From NCBI GenBank assembly GCA_017545095.1, contig JAFYCU010000286.1, forward strand, positions 1 through 26,810: a stretch of DNA of 26,810 nt, in the 5' to 3' direction. Of the stretch, positions 1-6,463 are shown one piece after another (position 1 is the first letter of the stretch; each line of letters starts with the position of its first letter). Source of the DNA: Muribaculaceae bacterium. GTDB lineage: Bacteria; Bacteroidota; Bacteroidia; Bacteroidales; Muribaculaceae. The notes beneath the pieces were generated by a model that was given only the letters and a program-made list of their open reading frames with translations, was not told the DNA's origin and made no database searches. Made by a program: the position numbers and the translations under genes.

Positions 1-248
1 ACCTTGGTGTTGTTCTTGAAGGCCTCAGTGCCAATCACGTCCACGCGATACGTCTTGCTGTTGTAGGTCACGCGGCCCGGGATGGTGATGGTGGTGGGGC
101 TGGCGCTGGCACCCGCTGTGCTCAGCCCCAGGACACGCGCCGTGCCATCGCTGTCGATGGTGTAGCGGAGCAGTGCCACATCAAACGTTTGGCCGCTGGC
201 GCACAAAGTGCCCAACACGACCAACAGAGTGAGTAGTAACTTCTTCAT
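1..248 (-). CDS. BspA-like leucine-rich-repeat surface protein, N-terminal part (runs off the left edge)
   Basis: The reading frame starts at an ATG at 248 (an in-frame ATG also lies at 254) and stays open to the window edge, so only about 82 N-terminal residues are visible. They begin MKKLLLTLLVVLGTLCASGQ, a classical Sec signal peptide. Later come PTTITIPGRVTYNSKTYRV and VIGTEAFKN, the pattern of LRR_5 (BspA/TpLRR) proteins in which beta-strand text is followed by an IG-x-x-AF repeat. Known family members are exported surface or adhesin-like proteins. The gene at 18982-20247 has the same layout and ends in a dockerin; whether this one does cannot be seen. A leader of about 90 nt with a small hairpin precedes it. 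Confidence is good for the family and absent for ligand. Confidence 0.75.
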   Translation of the reverse strand, partial: MKKLLLTLLVVLGTLCASGQTFDVALLRYTIDSDGTARVLGLSTAGASASPTTITIPGRVTYNSKTYRVDVIGTEAFKNNTK

Positions 249-297
249 AGTCATAATGTTTTATGGGTTAATAGTTTGGTTTATTGTCGTTGCAATG

Positions 298-315
298 CGG
301 CACGTTATCGTGCCG
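298..315 (-). other. Short hairpin in the leader of the BspA-like gene
   Basis: CGGCACG at 298-304 and CGTGCCG at 309-315 form a perfect 7-bp inverted repeat with a TTAT loop. On the minus strand it lies about 50 nt upstream of the partial BspA-like gene and 144 nt beyond the stop of the gene at 459. No T-tract follows on either strand, so an intrinsic terminator is unlikely. It may be a leader structure or chance. Confidence 0.35.
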
Positions 316-344
316 TCATGATGCTTTCTTTTCATTTTAATTTG

Positions 345-352
345 TAAATGTA
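345..352 (-). promoter_or_regulatory. Possible -7 box for the BspA-like gene
   Basis: The minus strand reads TACATTTA followed by CAAAT, one base off the Bacteroidetes -7 consensus TAnnTTTG. No convincing -33 TTTG was found at the expected distance. The region 249-458 holds nothing else that can be supported. Confidence 0.3.
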
Positions 353-458
353 GAACAAAAAAATGACATTCCTTGCATTTTGGCGTTAAAATTTTGAAAT
401 TTAACATTTCACGTTACCATACAACAGCCAATGCACAGGGTGAAAACAAACGTAAAAA

Positions 459-1322
459 TCACTCTGGCAGGAAGGTGGCGAAGCTGATGCCCAGGCCCAG
501 GTCGTAGCCATCCACCACCTCGAGATTGAACGCCCGGTCGGTGCCCTCGAACGCGGTCACCCGGGCGGCAGTCTGCCGGCCGTGCGCATCCTGCAGCCAC
601 AGCCCCATGGCCTCGGAGCGGTCGTCGAGGTGGAAAGCGCGGTAACGGCCCAGCTCGCCGTTGATGGCCACTTGCCCGTCGAGGTAGAAACGCAGCGTGG
701 CACGGTGTCCGCCGCCCAGGTCGCACACATAGTCGCGTCCCAGGTCGGCACGCCAGATGATCACATCCATCGTTGTGCACACCACGTCTGGGTCGGGATA
801 GCGCAGCTCACCGGTGGTCGGCACCAGGGTGGGAATCCATGTCAGGCTGTGGCCCTCGTTGTCGGTGGCATGGATGCGCATCTGCCCTGGGTCGGCAGCG
901 GTCATCCGTACCACGATGGGTCGTGCCTGCTCGGTGCGCAGTAGCACGGCGCCGTCGTCCTCGCTGCGTGTGCCCAGAAACATGTCGAAGTCATATTCAT
1001 TGATGGCCAGCGACATCTCGGTGAATAGCGGTTCGATCAGCCATAGTGAGCCGCCGCCCGTGTCCACTGCCACCTGGCTCACCTCGGCCAGGGCAGGGTA
1101 GAGGTCGGTCAGCAGCGGGTAGAACGTGCTGGCGCGCAGCTCGTCGATGGAGGCGAAAGGGCCGAGCCAGGCCACGCTTAGCAGCGGGCATTCACCGGTT
1201 TCGTCGTTGCACACTGGGTCGAGCGGGCCGGGCAGCATCATGCGCGGCAGTTTCACGGTCACGTCGCCAGCCTGCGCCAGCAGCGAGGCGGCAACAACCA
1301 AGAGGGTGATGAGTCGTTTCAT
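459..1322 (-). CDS. Secreted protein of unknown function, 287 aa
   Basis: I do not recognise this family. The protein starts MKRLITLLVVAASLLAQAG, a clean Sec signal peptide with likely cleavage after AQA. The mature part is acidic and soluble, with alternating hydrophobic strands, few lysines and four cysteines (C39, C45 and a later pair near residues 182 and 199) that could form disulfides. The sequence ends ISFATFLPE. No membrane helix, lipobox, dockerin or sorting domain is visible. It has its own consensus promoter (1440-1471) and a 120-nt leader made almost entirely of repetitive intergenic DNA. The opposite-strand open frames here are shadows: this frame carries the signal peptide and normal composition. 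Confidence 0.75.
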   Translation of the reverse strand: MKRLITLLVVAASLLAQAGDVTVKLPRMMLPGPLDPVCNDETGECPLLSVAWLGPFASIDELRASTFYPLLTDLYPALAEVSQVAVDTGGGSLWLIEPLFTEMSLAINEYDFDMFLGTRSEDDGAVLLRTEQARPIVVRMTAADPGQMRIHATDNEGHSLTWIPTLVPTTGELRYPDPDVVCTTMDVIIWRADLGRDYVCDLGGGHRATLRFYLDGQVAINGELGRYRAFHLDDRSEAMGLWLQDAHGRQTAARVTAFEGTDRAFNLEVVDGYDLGLGISFATFLPE

Positions 1323-1329
1323 TGTAGTT

Positions 1330-1371
1330 CAAGAGTTATGAGTGATGAGTCAAGAGTTATGAGTGATGAGT
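1330..1371. repeat. Perfect 21-bp tandem repeat, two copies
   Basis: Bases 1330-1350 and 1351-1371 are identical (unit begins CAAGAGTTATGAG). They sit 8 bp from the start codon of the minus-strand gene at 1322, inside its predicted leader, and adjoin a copy of the dispersed intergenic repeat (1379-1428: GCAATGCGGCTCTTG, then CTTGCATCTTGG and TTCTCGGTTCTTGAG on the plus strand). Confidence 0.85.
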
Positions 1372-1439
1372 CAACAAGCGGTGCAATGCGGCTCTTGATT
1401 CTTGCATCTTGGTTCTCGGTTCTTGAGGTGTTTAGGCCG

Positions 1440-1471
1440 CAAAATTACAATGGTGAGACCGTATTTCCAAA
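1440..1471 (-). promoter_or_regulatory. Consensus Bacteroidetes promoter for the gene at 459-1322
   Basis: On the minus strand TTTG (1471-1468), a 20-bp spacer, then TAATTTTG (1447-1440) match the -33/-7 consensus. The box continues GCGGC, as do several others in the window. The predicted start gives a leader of roughly 110 nt containing the 21-bp tandem repeat. Confidence 0.65.
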
Positions 1472-1479
1472 ATTTTCGC

Positions 1480-1487
1480 TAATTTTG
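1480..1487 (+). promoter_or_regulatory. -7 box for the DUF4491 gene
   Basis: TAATTTTG lies 21 bp before the ATG at 1509. It is divergent from the minus promoter at 1440-1471, with the two -7 boxes only 32 bp apart, so the two promoters overlap. No clear -33 TTTG is present. Confidence 0.55.
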
Positions 1488-1508
1488 CGCATCAAAACCG
1501 CAACAGAA

Positions 1509-1841
1509 ATGGATTTTCTCACCGAATACAATCTCATGGGGCTGGCCATTGGGCTGGGCACTTTTTTGGCTATTGGGGTGTTTCATCCCATCGTAATCAA
1601 GGCCGAGTATCACTTTGGCACGCGTTGCTGGTGGGTGTTCTTGCTTGCCGGGCTGGGCTTCATGGTGTGCAGCGTGCTGGTGGATGATGTGTTGGCCTCG
1701 TCGCTGCTGGGGGTGACGGCTTTCTCGTGCTTCTGGAGCATTCTGGAATTGTTTCAGCAGCAGGAACGCGTGCACAAAGGCTGGTTCCCGCGCAATCCCC
1801 GCCGACGTTACCCCTGGGATGAGCATGCCGAGAACAAATAA
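1509..1841 (+). CDS. DUF4491 family small membrane protein, 110 aa
   Basis: From memory this matches the DUF4491 family of Bacteroidales inner-membrane proteins, about 100 aa and of unknown function. Typical stretches are IGLGTFLAIGVFHPIVIKAE, FGTRCWWVFLLAGLGF and the tail QQERVHKGWFPRNPRRR. Three hydrophobic segments are visible (about residues 8-25, 38-56 and 60-78), followed by a basic cytosolic tail. I chose the ATG at 1509 rather than the open upstream frame because homologous sequence begins at MDFLTEYNLMGL, a -7 box lies just upstream, and the upstream frame reads through repeat DNA. It is followed after 37 bp by the AraC regulator, whose promoter fills the gap. Confidence 0.8.
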   Translation: MDFLTEYNLMGLAIGLGTFLAIGVFHPIVIKAEYHFGTRCWWVFLLAGLGFMVCSVLVDDVLASSLLGVTAFSCFWSILELFQQQERVHKGWFPRNPRRRYPWDEHAENK

Positions 1842-1842
1842 A

Positions 1843-1874
1843 TTTGCATATGCGCTCAACTTGCAGTAATTTTG
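1843..1874 (+). promoter_or_regulatory. Consensus promoter of the AraC-type regulator
   Basis: TTTG (1843-1846), a 20-bp spacer and TAATTTTG (1867-1874) give a full consensus. The ATG at 1879 begins only 4 bp after the -7 box, so a transcript started at the usual distance would be nearly leaderless, or translation starts at an in-frame ATG further in (1903, 1909 or 1912). Confidence 0.65.
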
Positions 1875-1878
1875 CGGC

Positions 1879-1994
1879 ATGATTACTAGCTTGCTCACTT
1901 CGATGCCGATGATGGTGTGCGCCGTGTGCACACTGTTTGTTGTGCTCAAATGCCTCGAGGAACGCATTGTGCCGCTGCGGTGGTTGGTGGCGTT
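1879..1994 (+). pseudogene. Out-of-frame N-terminal piece of the AraC-type membrane regulator
   Basis: From the ATG at 1879 this frame encodes MITSLLTSMPMMVCAVCTLF, a good first transmembrane helix, followed by EERIVPLRWLVA, the expected linker before helix 2. It then runs into nonsense and stops at 2067. The continuation, MVSATVLYGCHFLFF, is in another frame beginning near 1995. Joining the two restores a normal N-terminus, which is what a one-base deletion near 1985-1997 would produce. I saw no slippery heptamer to suggest programmed frameshifting. A sequencing or assembly indel is an equally good explanation. Confidence 0.55.
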
Positions 1995-3146
1995 ATGGTG
2001 TCGGCCACCGTGCTCTATGGTTGCCACTTTCTGTTTTTCAACCATGTGGTGCGGGGTGGGTGGATGATTGATGTGGTCTATAGTTTGTGCAACCTGTTGG
2101 TGTATCCGCTGTTTTTCGTGTATTTGTGCCGTCAGGCGTTGGGTGCATCGCCGCATCGCTGGATGCTGCGCCCGTTGCTGCTGTTGCTGCCGTCGGTGTT
2201 CCTGCCGGCCCTCATGGCCGGGGTGTATGTTGCAATGGGCAATGAACAGAGCAACGATTTTGTGCTTCAATGCCTCTACGGCAATCAATGGACAGGCTTC
2301 GAGGGACTGATGCAGGCTCAGGTGTGGCTGCACATGACGGCCAAGGTGCTCTTTGCGTTGCAAATTGTGGGCGTGGTGCTGGTGGGCGGCAAGATGATTC
2401 GCGAGCACGACCGCTATGTGCACGATAACTATGCCGACACCGAAGGCCGCACTTTGGGCACGCTGCACACCCTGCTCATCGTGATGATGGTCACCTCGGT
2501 GGCCTCGTTCACGGTCAACATCATCGGTCGGCATTACTTCGACGGCGGCGGGCTGTTGCTGCTGGCCGTGCCCAGTGTACTGTTTTCGGCGTTGCTGTTT
2601 GTGGTGGCCTATGTGGGCTTCAAGCAGACGGTGCCCATCACTGCCGTGGCCGATGATGTCGAGCCAGCCCTGACCGAGTCTCAACCCGCCGAGTGCTTCC
2701 TGGTGCCAGCCGAAGACGAAGGCGAAGTGACGGTACCCATGGACGATGAGGAAAACCAAGGCGAGGCCGGGAGTCAGACCCAGGCACCGATGCGGCAGCA
2801 CGCGCTCAAGACGGGCGAACTGAAAGAGGTGATTGTGCGGATGCTCCAATCGGAACAGATGTATCTGAAGCACGACCTGCGCATCGCCGACCTGGTGCAG
2901 CGACTCCACACCAACCGCAACTATATCCAGCAAGCTCTCAATACCGAGATGGGCTGCACCTTCAGCGAACTGGTGAACCGCATGCGCATCGAGCACGCTG
3001 TGGAGCTGATGCGCCGGCACCAGGCGATGCCCGCCAGCGAGGTGGCCGAGAAAAGCGGCTATCAGTCGCTGGCTTCGTTCTATCGCAACTTCAAGCTCAT
3101 CATGGGCTGTGCACCCAAGGATTTCAAAAAAATAAGTAATAAGTAG
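1995..3146 (+). CDS. Membrane-anchored AraC family transcriptional regulator
   Basis: The N-terminal half holds about six hydrophobic helices, for example VSATVLYGCHFLFF, VVYSLCNLLVYPLFFVYLC and LLLLLPSVFLPALMAGVYV. A charged linker follows, then a C-terminal AraC/XylS double helix-turn-helix: IADLVQRLHTNRNYIQQALN, then SELVNRMRIEHAVELMRR and SEVAEKSGYQSLASFYRNFK. Known members of this 7TM-HTH layout in Bacteroidetes are thought to sense an envelope signal and bind DNA through the tail; the target here is unknown. The open frame extends to a GTG at 1917, but those codons look like a shadow of the frame encoding the lost first helix (1879-1994). The C-terminus KKISNK and its TAG stop lie inside intergenic repeat sequence. 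DNA binding is well supported; intactness is doubtful. Confidence 0.8.
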   Translation: MVSATVLYGCHFLFFNHVVRGGWMIDVVYSLCNLLVYPLFFVYLCRQALGASPHRWMLRPLLLLLPSVFLPALMAGVYVAMGNEQSNDFVLQCLYGNQWTGFEGLMQAQVWLHMTAKVLFALQIVGVVLVGGKMIREHDRYVHDNYADTEGRTLGTLHTLLIVMMVTSVASFTVNIIGRHYFDGGGLLLLAVPSVLFSALLFVVAYVGFKQTVPITAVADDVEPALTESQPAECFLVPAEDEGEVTVPMDDEENQGEAGSQTQAPMRQHALKTGELKEVIVRMLQSEQMYLKHDLRIADLVQRLHTNRNYIQQALNTEMGCTFSELVNRMRIEHAVELMRRHQAMPASEVAEKSGYQSLASFYRNFKLIMGCAPKDFKKISNK

Positions 3147-3216
3147 GAAGCTTAGGGTCTCCCCAAGCCCCGGGGCTTACCAAGACGCGAGGACTTACAA
3201 AAACGTGAAAACAGTA

Positions 3217-3372
3217 GAGCCACACCCTGGTGCGGCTGATGACCGAAACACGAACCGAGAACCGAGAACCAAAAACCAAGCCCTAAGAAACAAGAGCACA
3301 ATCAGTCCGCAGGTCGCAAGGCAGCCTTGCGAAACCGAGCCGCATTGCGCACTTGTAGCTCGTAGCTGAAAA
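3217..3372 (+). repeat. Mosaic intergenic repeat, copy between the AraC and TrmH genes
   Basis: This stretch aligns block by block with 15602-15743: a CACCCTGGTGCGGCTGAT block, a run of degenerate ACCGAGAACC/ACCAAG units, an AGCACAATC block, GCAGGTCGCA, CCGCATTGCGC, and TTGTAGCTCGTAGCT followed by A-rich DNA and a start codon within about 10 nt. No promoter box was found in 3147-3381, so the repeat forms most of the gap before the methyltransferase gene. Confidence 0.75.
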
Positions 3373-3381
3373 AACAGCTTT

Positions 3382-4179
3382 ATGATTGACGAGAACTACA
3401 TATCGAGTCTGCAAAATGCCCAGGTGAAACGCGTGGTGCTGTTGCAGCAAAAGTCGGCCGAGCGTCGTCGGCAAGGCACATTCGTTGTGGAAGGGATGCG
3501 CGAGGTGCAGCATTGCCTGTCGGCAGGCTTAGAGGTGGAAACGGTGTTCTATTGCCCCGATCTGGCCGCGCCGCCCACCGGGGTGGGTTGCGCCGTGGCG
3601 GTGTCGCGCGAGGTGTATGCCAAGATGGCCTATCGTGGTAGCACCGAGGGCGTGGTGGCCACGGTGAAGGGCCGTGCGCTGCGGCTTGGCGACTTGCAGC
3701 TGGGCGAGAACCCATTAGTGGTGGTACTCGAAAGCGTGGAGAAACCGGGCAATCTGGGTGCGGTGCTGCGCAGCGCCGATGCGGCCGGCGTGGATGCCGT
3801 GATGGTGTGCGACCCGCTCACCGACCTGTATAACCCCAACCTGATTCGCAGTTCCATCGGGGCCATCTTCACTGTGCCCTGTGTGGCATGCACATCGGCC
3901 GAGTGCATCGCCTATCTGCGCCAGCATGGCATTTCTATCCTCACCGCACAGTTGCAGGACTCGCACCTCTATTACGACACCGACATGCGTCGTGCAACGG
4001 CCATTGTGATGGGCACCGAGAGCACCGGACTCACGCAGCAGTGGCGCGAGGCTGCCGATGCACACATTCGCATTCCCATGCTCGGAGCACTCGACTCACT
4101 CAACGTGGCGGCCAGTGCGGCCATCCTCATGTTCGAGGCTGTGCGCCAGCGTGGATGCGGTTCACAATCAGGGCAATAG
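3382..4179 (+). CDS. TrmH/SpoU family RNA 2'-O-methyltransferase, 265 aa
   Basis: The enzyme should transfer a methyl group from S-adenosylmethionine to a ribose 2'-OH of rRNA or tRNA. Residues 1-100 form a SpoU substrate-binding domain (TFVVEGMREVQHCL). The C-terminal part is a SPOUT knot with all three family motifs: LESVEKPGNLGAVLRSADAA near residue 117, IVMGTESTGL near 210, and IPMLGALDSLNVAASAAILM near 230. The Asn of PGNLGAVLR and the Ser-Leu-Asn of the last motif are the usual functional residues. Length is normal for the RlmB/TrmH group, but the sequence does not settle the target nucleotide, so no symbol is given. The last 53 bp overlap the 3' end of the convergent symporter gene. 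Confidence 0.9.
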   Translation: MIDENYISSLQNAQVKRVVLLQQKSAERRRQGTFVVEGMREVQHCLSAGLEVETVFYCPDLAAPPTGVGCAVAVSREVYAKMAYRGSTEGVVATVKGRALRLGDLQLGENPLVVVLESVEKPGNLGAVLRSADAAGVDAVMVCDPLTDLYNPNLIRSSIGAIFTVPCVACTSAECIAYLRQHGISILTAQLQDSHLYYDTDMRRATAIVMGTESTGLTQQWREAADAHIRIPMLGALDSLNVAASAAILMFEAVRQRGCGSQSGQ

Positions 4180-5296
4180 CTCCATCGCCCGTCACGTTGC
4201 ACGCGGTGCCGAAGCTGTCCATGGTGATATAGAGCGCAATCATGAGTGCTTGCTGCCCGGCATCGAAGCCCAGAATGCTTTGCAGCACGCCTAGAGCGGC
4301 CATGATGGCCCCGCCAGGTACGCCGGGAGCAGCTACCATCATCACGCCAAGCATCATCACGAACCCCACAAAGGTGCCGGTGTGGATGGCTACACCCTGC
4401 ATGAGCATCAACGCCACCGCGCAGGCGGTGATTTTCATCGCGCTGCCCGACAGGTGGATGGTGGCGCACAGCGGCACCACGAAACCCGCAATACTCTCAT
4501 CGACACCGTTGCGCTTGGTCTGCTCCAGCGTCACTGGAATGGTGGCTGCACTCGACGATGTGCCCAACGCAGTGAAATAGGCCGGCAGCATCGTGGCCAA
4601 TGCCTTGAATGGATTGCGATGAGCCACCATGCCGGCAATGCAGTATTGCACCACCAGCAACACAATGTGCATGGCGAAAATCACACCGATGATGCTGATA
4701 AACACTTTCACAATGTGCCAGGCCTGCCCTGTGAAGGCCATGTTCATGAATATGCCCATGATATAGAGCGGCAGGATGGGAATCAGAGCTACCTCGATGG
4801 CCTTGGCAATGATGTCTTTGAACTCGCTAAAGCCACGCTTGAGCGACGATGAGTCGAAAAACGACATCCCCAGTCCCAGCGTGAACGCGAGCACCAACGC
4901 ACTCATCACGTCCATCAGCGGCGGGATGTTGATGCTAAAAAACGGTTGCAGCTCCTCGGTCGGCGCAATCTGCTGGGCGGCTCCCGAGGAAATCAGCGAT
5001 GGAAACACTGCCGTGCTCGTGAAATAGGAGAACAGCCCAGAAAAAACCGTGTCGCCATAGGCAATCAGCGCAGTGATGAGCAGCAGCCGCCCCGCTCCCT
5101 TGCCCATGAACGCGATGGCCGGCGTCACCAAGCCCACGATGATGAGCGGAATCAGAAACGACAGGAAGTTGCCAAACACACCGTTGAACGTCACAAAACA
5201 GCGCACGCACCACTCCGGCAGCACGTTACCCAATGCAATGCCCACCACGATGGCGATGACCACGCGAGGCAATAAACCAATCTTTCTCCTTTTCAT
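4127..5296 (-). CDS. DAACS family amino-acid/dicarboxylate:cation symporter, 389 aa
   Basis: This is an inner-membrane secondary transporter of the GltPh/SstT fold, with about eight helices and two re-entrant hairpins. The sequence shows LGTSSSAATIPVTLEQTKRN (hairpin 1 and TM7 entry), FVVPLCATIHLSGSAMKITA (TM7; the classical NMDGT is HLSGS here) and ITMDSFGTACNVTGDGAIAL (TM8). By alignment to GltPh from memory, the TM8 aspartates (D394, D405) and the Asn are kept, but the position of Arg397, which binds an acidic side chain, is Gly. A neutral substrate such as serine or threonine is therefore more likely than glutamate or a dicarboxylate; this is inference. The ATG at 5296 follows a -7-like box by 4 bp. 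The 3' end overlaps the TrmH-type gene by 53 bp. Confidence 0.88.
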   Translation of the reverse strand: MKRRKIGLLPRVVIAIVVGIALGNVLPEWCVRCFVTFNGVFGNFLSFLIPLIIVGLVTPAIAFMGKGAGRLLLITALIAYGDTVFSGLFSYFTSTAVFPSLISSGAAQQIAPTEELQPFFSINIPPLMDVMSALVLAFTLGLGMSFFDSSSLKRGFSEFKDIIAKAIEVALIPILPLYIMGIFMNMAFTGQAWHIVKVFISIIGVIFAMHIVLLVVQYCIAGMVAHRNPFKALATMLPAYFTALGTSSSAATIPVTLEQTKRNGVDESIAGFVVPLCATIHLSGSAMKITACAVALMLMQGVAIHTGTFVGFVMMLGVMMVAAPGVPGGAIMAALGVLQSILGFDAGQQALMIALYITMDSFGTACNVTGDGAIALIVNRIHAGAQPRT

Positions 5297-5300
5297 GCCG

Positions 5301-5308
5301 CGAAATTA
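5301..5308 (-). promoter_or_regulatory. -7-like box directly before the symporter start
   Basis: The minus strand reads TAATTTCGCGGCATG, one base different from TAATTTTGCGGCATG at the AraC start (1867-1881). A leaderless or very short-leader transcript would follow. No -33 TTTG was seen. Confidence 0.45.
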
Positions 5309-5323
5309 CGAAATTTATTTCAC

Positions 5324-5344
5324 ATGCCACCCGAATGGTGGCAT
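5324..5344. promoter_or_regulatory. 8-bp inverted repeat between divergent promoters
   Basis: ATGCCACC (5324-5331) and GGTGGCAT (5337-5344) are perfect inverted arms around CGAAT. They lie upstream of the symporter -7 box and about 50 bp before the -7 box of the transferase gene, a good position for an operator serving either gene. No regulator can be named. Confidence 0.4.
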
Positions 5345-5393
5345 TTAGAGTGAAATTTATGGGTGACTAGCAATGTGATTGAAAAAAAATGTC

Positions 5394-5401
5394 TAATTTT
5401 G
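5394..5401 (+). promoter_or_regulatory. -7 box for the FemAB/GNAT-like transferase gene
   Basis: TAATTTTG followed by CGGC, 30 bp before the chosen start at 5431. The box sits inside the longest open frame (which could begin at 5389), an argument for the later start codon. Confidence 0.55.
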
Positions 5402-5430
5402 CGGCTTTCAATCAAGCACGACCGACCCTG

Positions 5431-6390
5431 ATGATAACGATAGAGAGATATGATGCCGCCTTGCGTGGCGAGTGGAACGAGCTGGTGCGCCGCAGCCGCA
5501 ACGGCACCCTGCTGCACGAACGCGACTATATGGACTACCACAGCGACCGGTTTGACGACTGTTCGCTGTTGGCCCGCGACGATGCAGGTCGCTTGCTTGC
5601 CGCCTTGCCGGCCAACCGCGTGGGCGACACCCTGTGGTCGCACCAGGGACTGAGCTACGGCGGGTGGCTCATGCCCAGCAAGCGTATCGACGCCACCGTG
5701 ATGCTCAATGTGATGGAGGCCGCCTTGCAGTGGATGCGCGCACAAGGCATCACGCGTCTAATCTACAAGCCTGTGCCGCACATCTATCATCGCTATCCTG
5801 CCGAGGAGGACCTGTACGCGCTGTGGCGGTGCGGGGCCACGGTGGTCGAGACCAGCATCTCCACCACCATCGACCTGCTGTCGCCGCTCCCCCTCGACCG
5901 TGGCAACAAGAGCGGCCTGCGTGTGGCACAACGAGCCGCTATGGCTGTAGGCGCGAGCGACGACTGGCCGGCCTACTGGCAGCTGCTCGAGGCCGTGCTG
6001 GCCGAGCGGCACGATGCCAAGCCGGTGCACACGGTGGATGAGATGCTGCTTCTGCACAGCCGGTTCCCCGACAGCATCGTGCTACACACCGCCACGCTTC
6101 ACGGCGAACTGATGGCCGGCGTGGTGATGTACTACACGCCCACCGTGGCGCATTGCCAATACATCGCCTCGTCGCAAGCTGGACGCGAGCTGCACGCGCT
6201 CACTGCGCTGTTTGAGCACCTGAAGGAGGATGCACGAAGCCGCAGCTGCCGCTACCTGGACTTCGGCATTTCCACCGAGAGCCACGGCCTTGTGCTCAAC
6301 AACGGACTCCTGCAGCAAAAAGCCCGTCTGGGCGGCCGTGGAACCATCACGCAAGTGCTGGAGGTGAGCTGTGAGCTGCGTGATGAATAG
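5431..6390 (+). CDS. FemAB/GNAT-like acyltransferase, 319 aa
   Basis: The protein resembles the GNAT/FemAB-like transferases (Acetyltransf_6 type) that sit beside O-antigen flippases in Bacteroidales. These usually modify sugars or peptides of cell-envelope precursors in the cytosol; the substrate here is unknown. Recognisable parts are WNELVRRSRNGTLLHERDYM at the N-terminus, LSYGGWLMPS, and a C-terminal acyl-CoA-fold signature with HALTALFEHLKEDARSR, CRYLDFGISTE, LNNGLLQQKARLGGRG. Start 5431 (MITIERYD) is preferred because the promoter box lies between 5389 and 5431. The flippase gene follows after 73 bp on the same strand, so the two probably act in one glycan pathway. Confidence 0.75.
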   Translation: MITIERYDAALRGEWNELVRRSRNGTLLHERDYMDYHSDRFDDCSLLARDDAGRLLAALPANRVGDTLWSHQGLSYGGWLMPSKRIDATVMLNVMEAALQWMRAQGITRLIYKPVPHIYHRYPAEEDLYALWRCGATVVETSISTTIDLLSPLPLDRGNKSGLRVAQRAAMAVGASDDWPAYWQLLEAVLAERHDAKPVHTVDEMLLLHSRFPDSIVLHTATLHGELMAGVVMYYTPTVAHCQYIASSQAGRELHALTALFEHLKEDARSRSCRYLDFGISTESHGLVLNNGLLQQKARLGGRGTITQVLEVSCELRDE

Positions 6391-6463
6391 ATTATAGGTG
6401 GCTTTTTAATGTCCCAATCGCTCTCTATCGCTCCGTACCCAATAAGTTCCCGTTTCAACCACT

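Noticed and set aside
1980..2000. Programmed -1 ribosomal frameshift in the AraC gene
   Set aside because: No slippery heptamer or clear downstream structure. A simple indel is more economical.
1479..3020. Minus-strand open frame (513 aa) opposite DUF4491 and AraC
   Set aside because: It crosses two genes and two promoters and is very rich in His and Gln, as expected of an antisense shadow.
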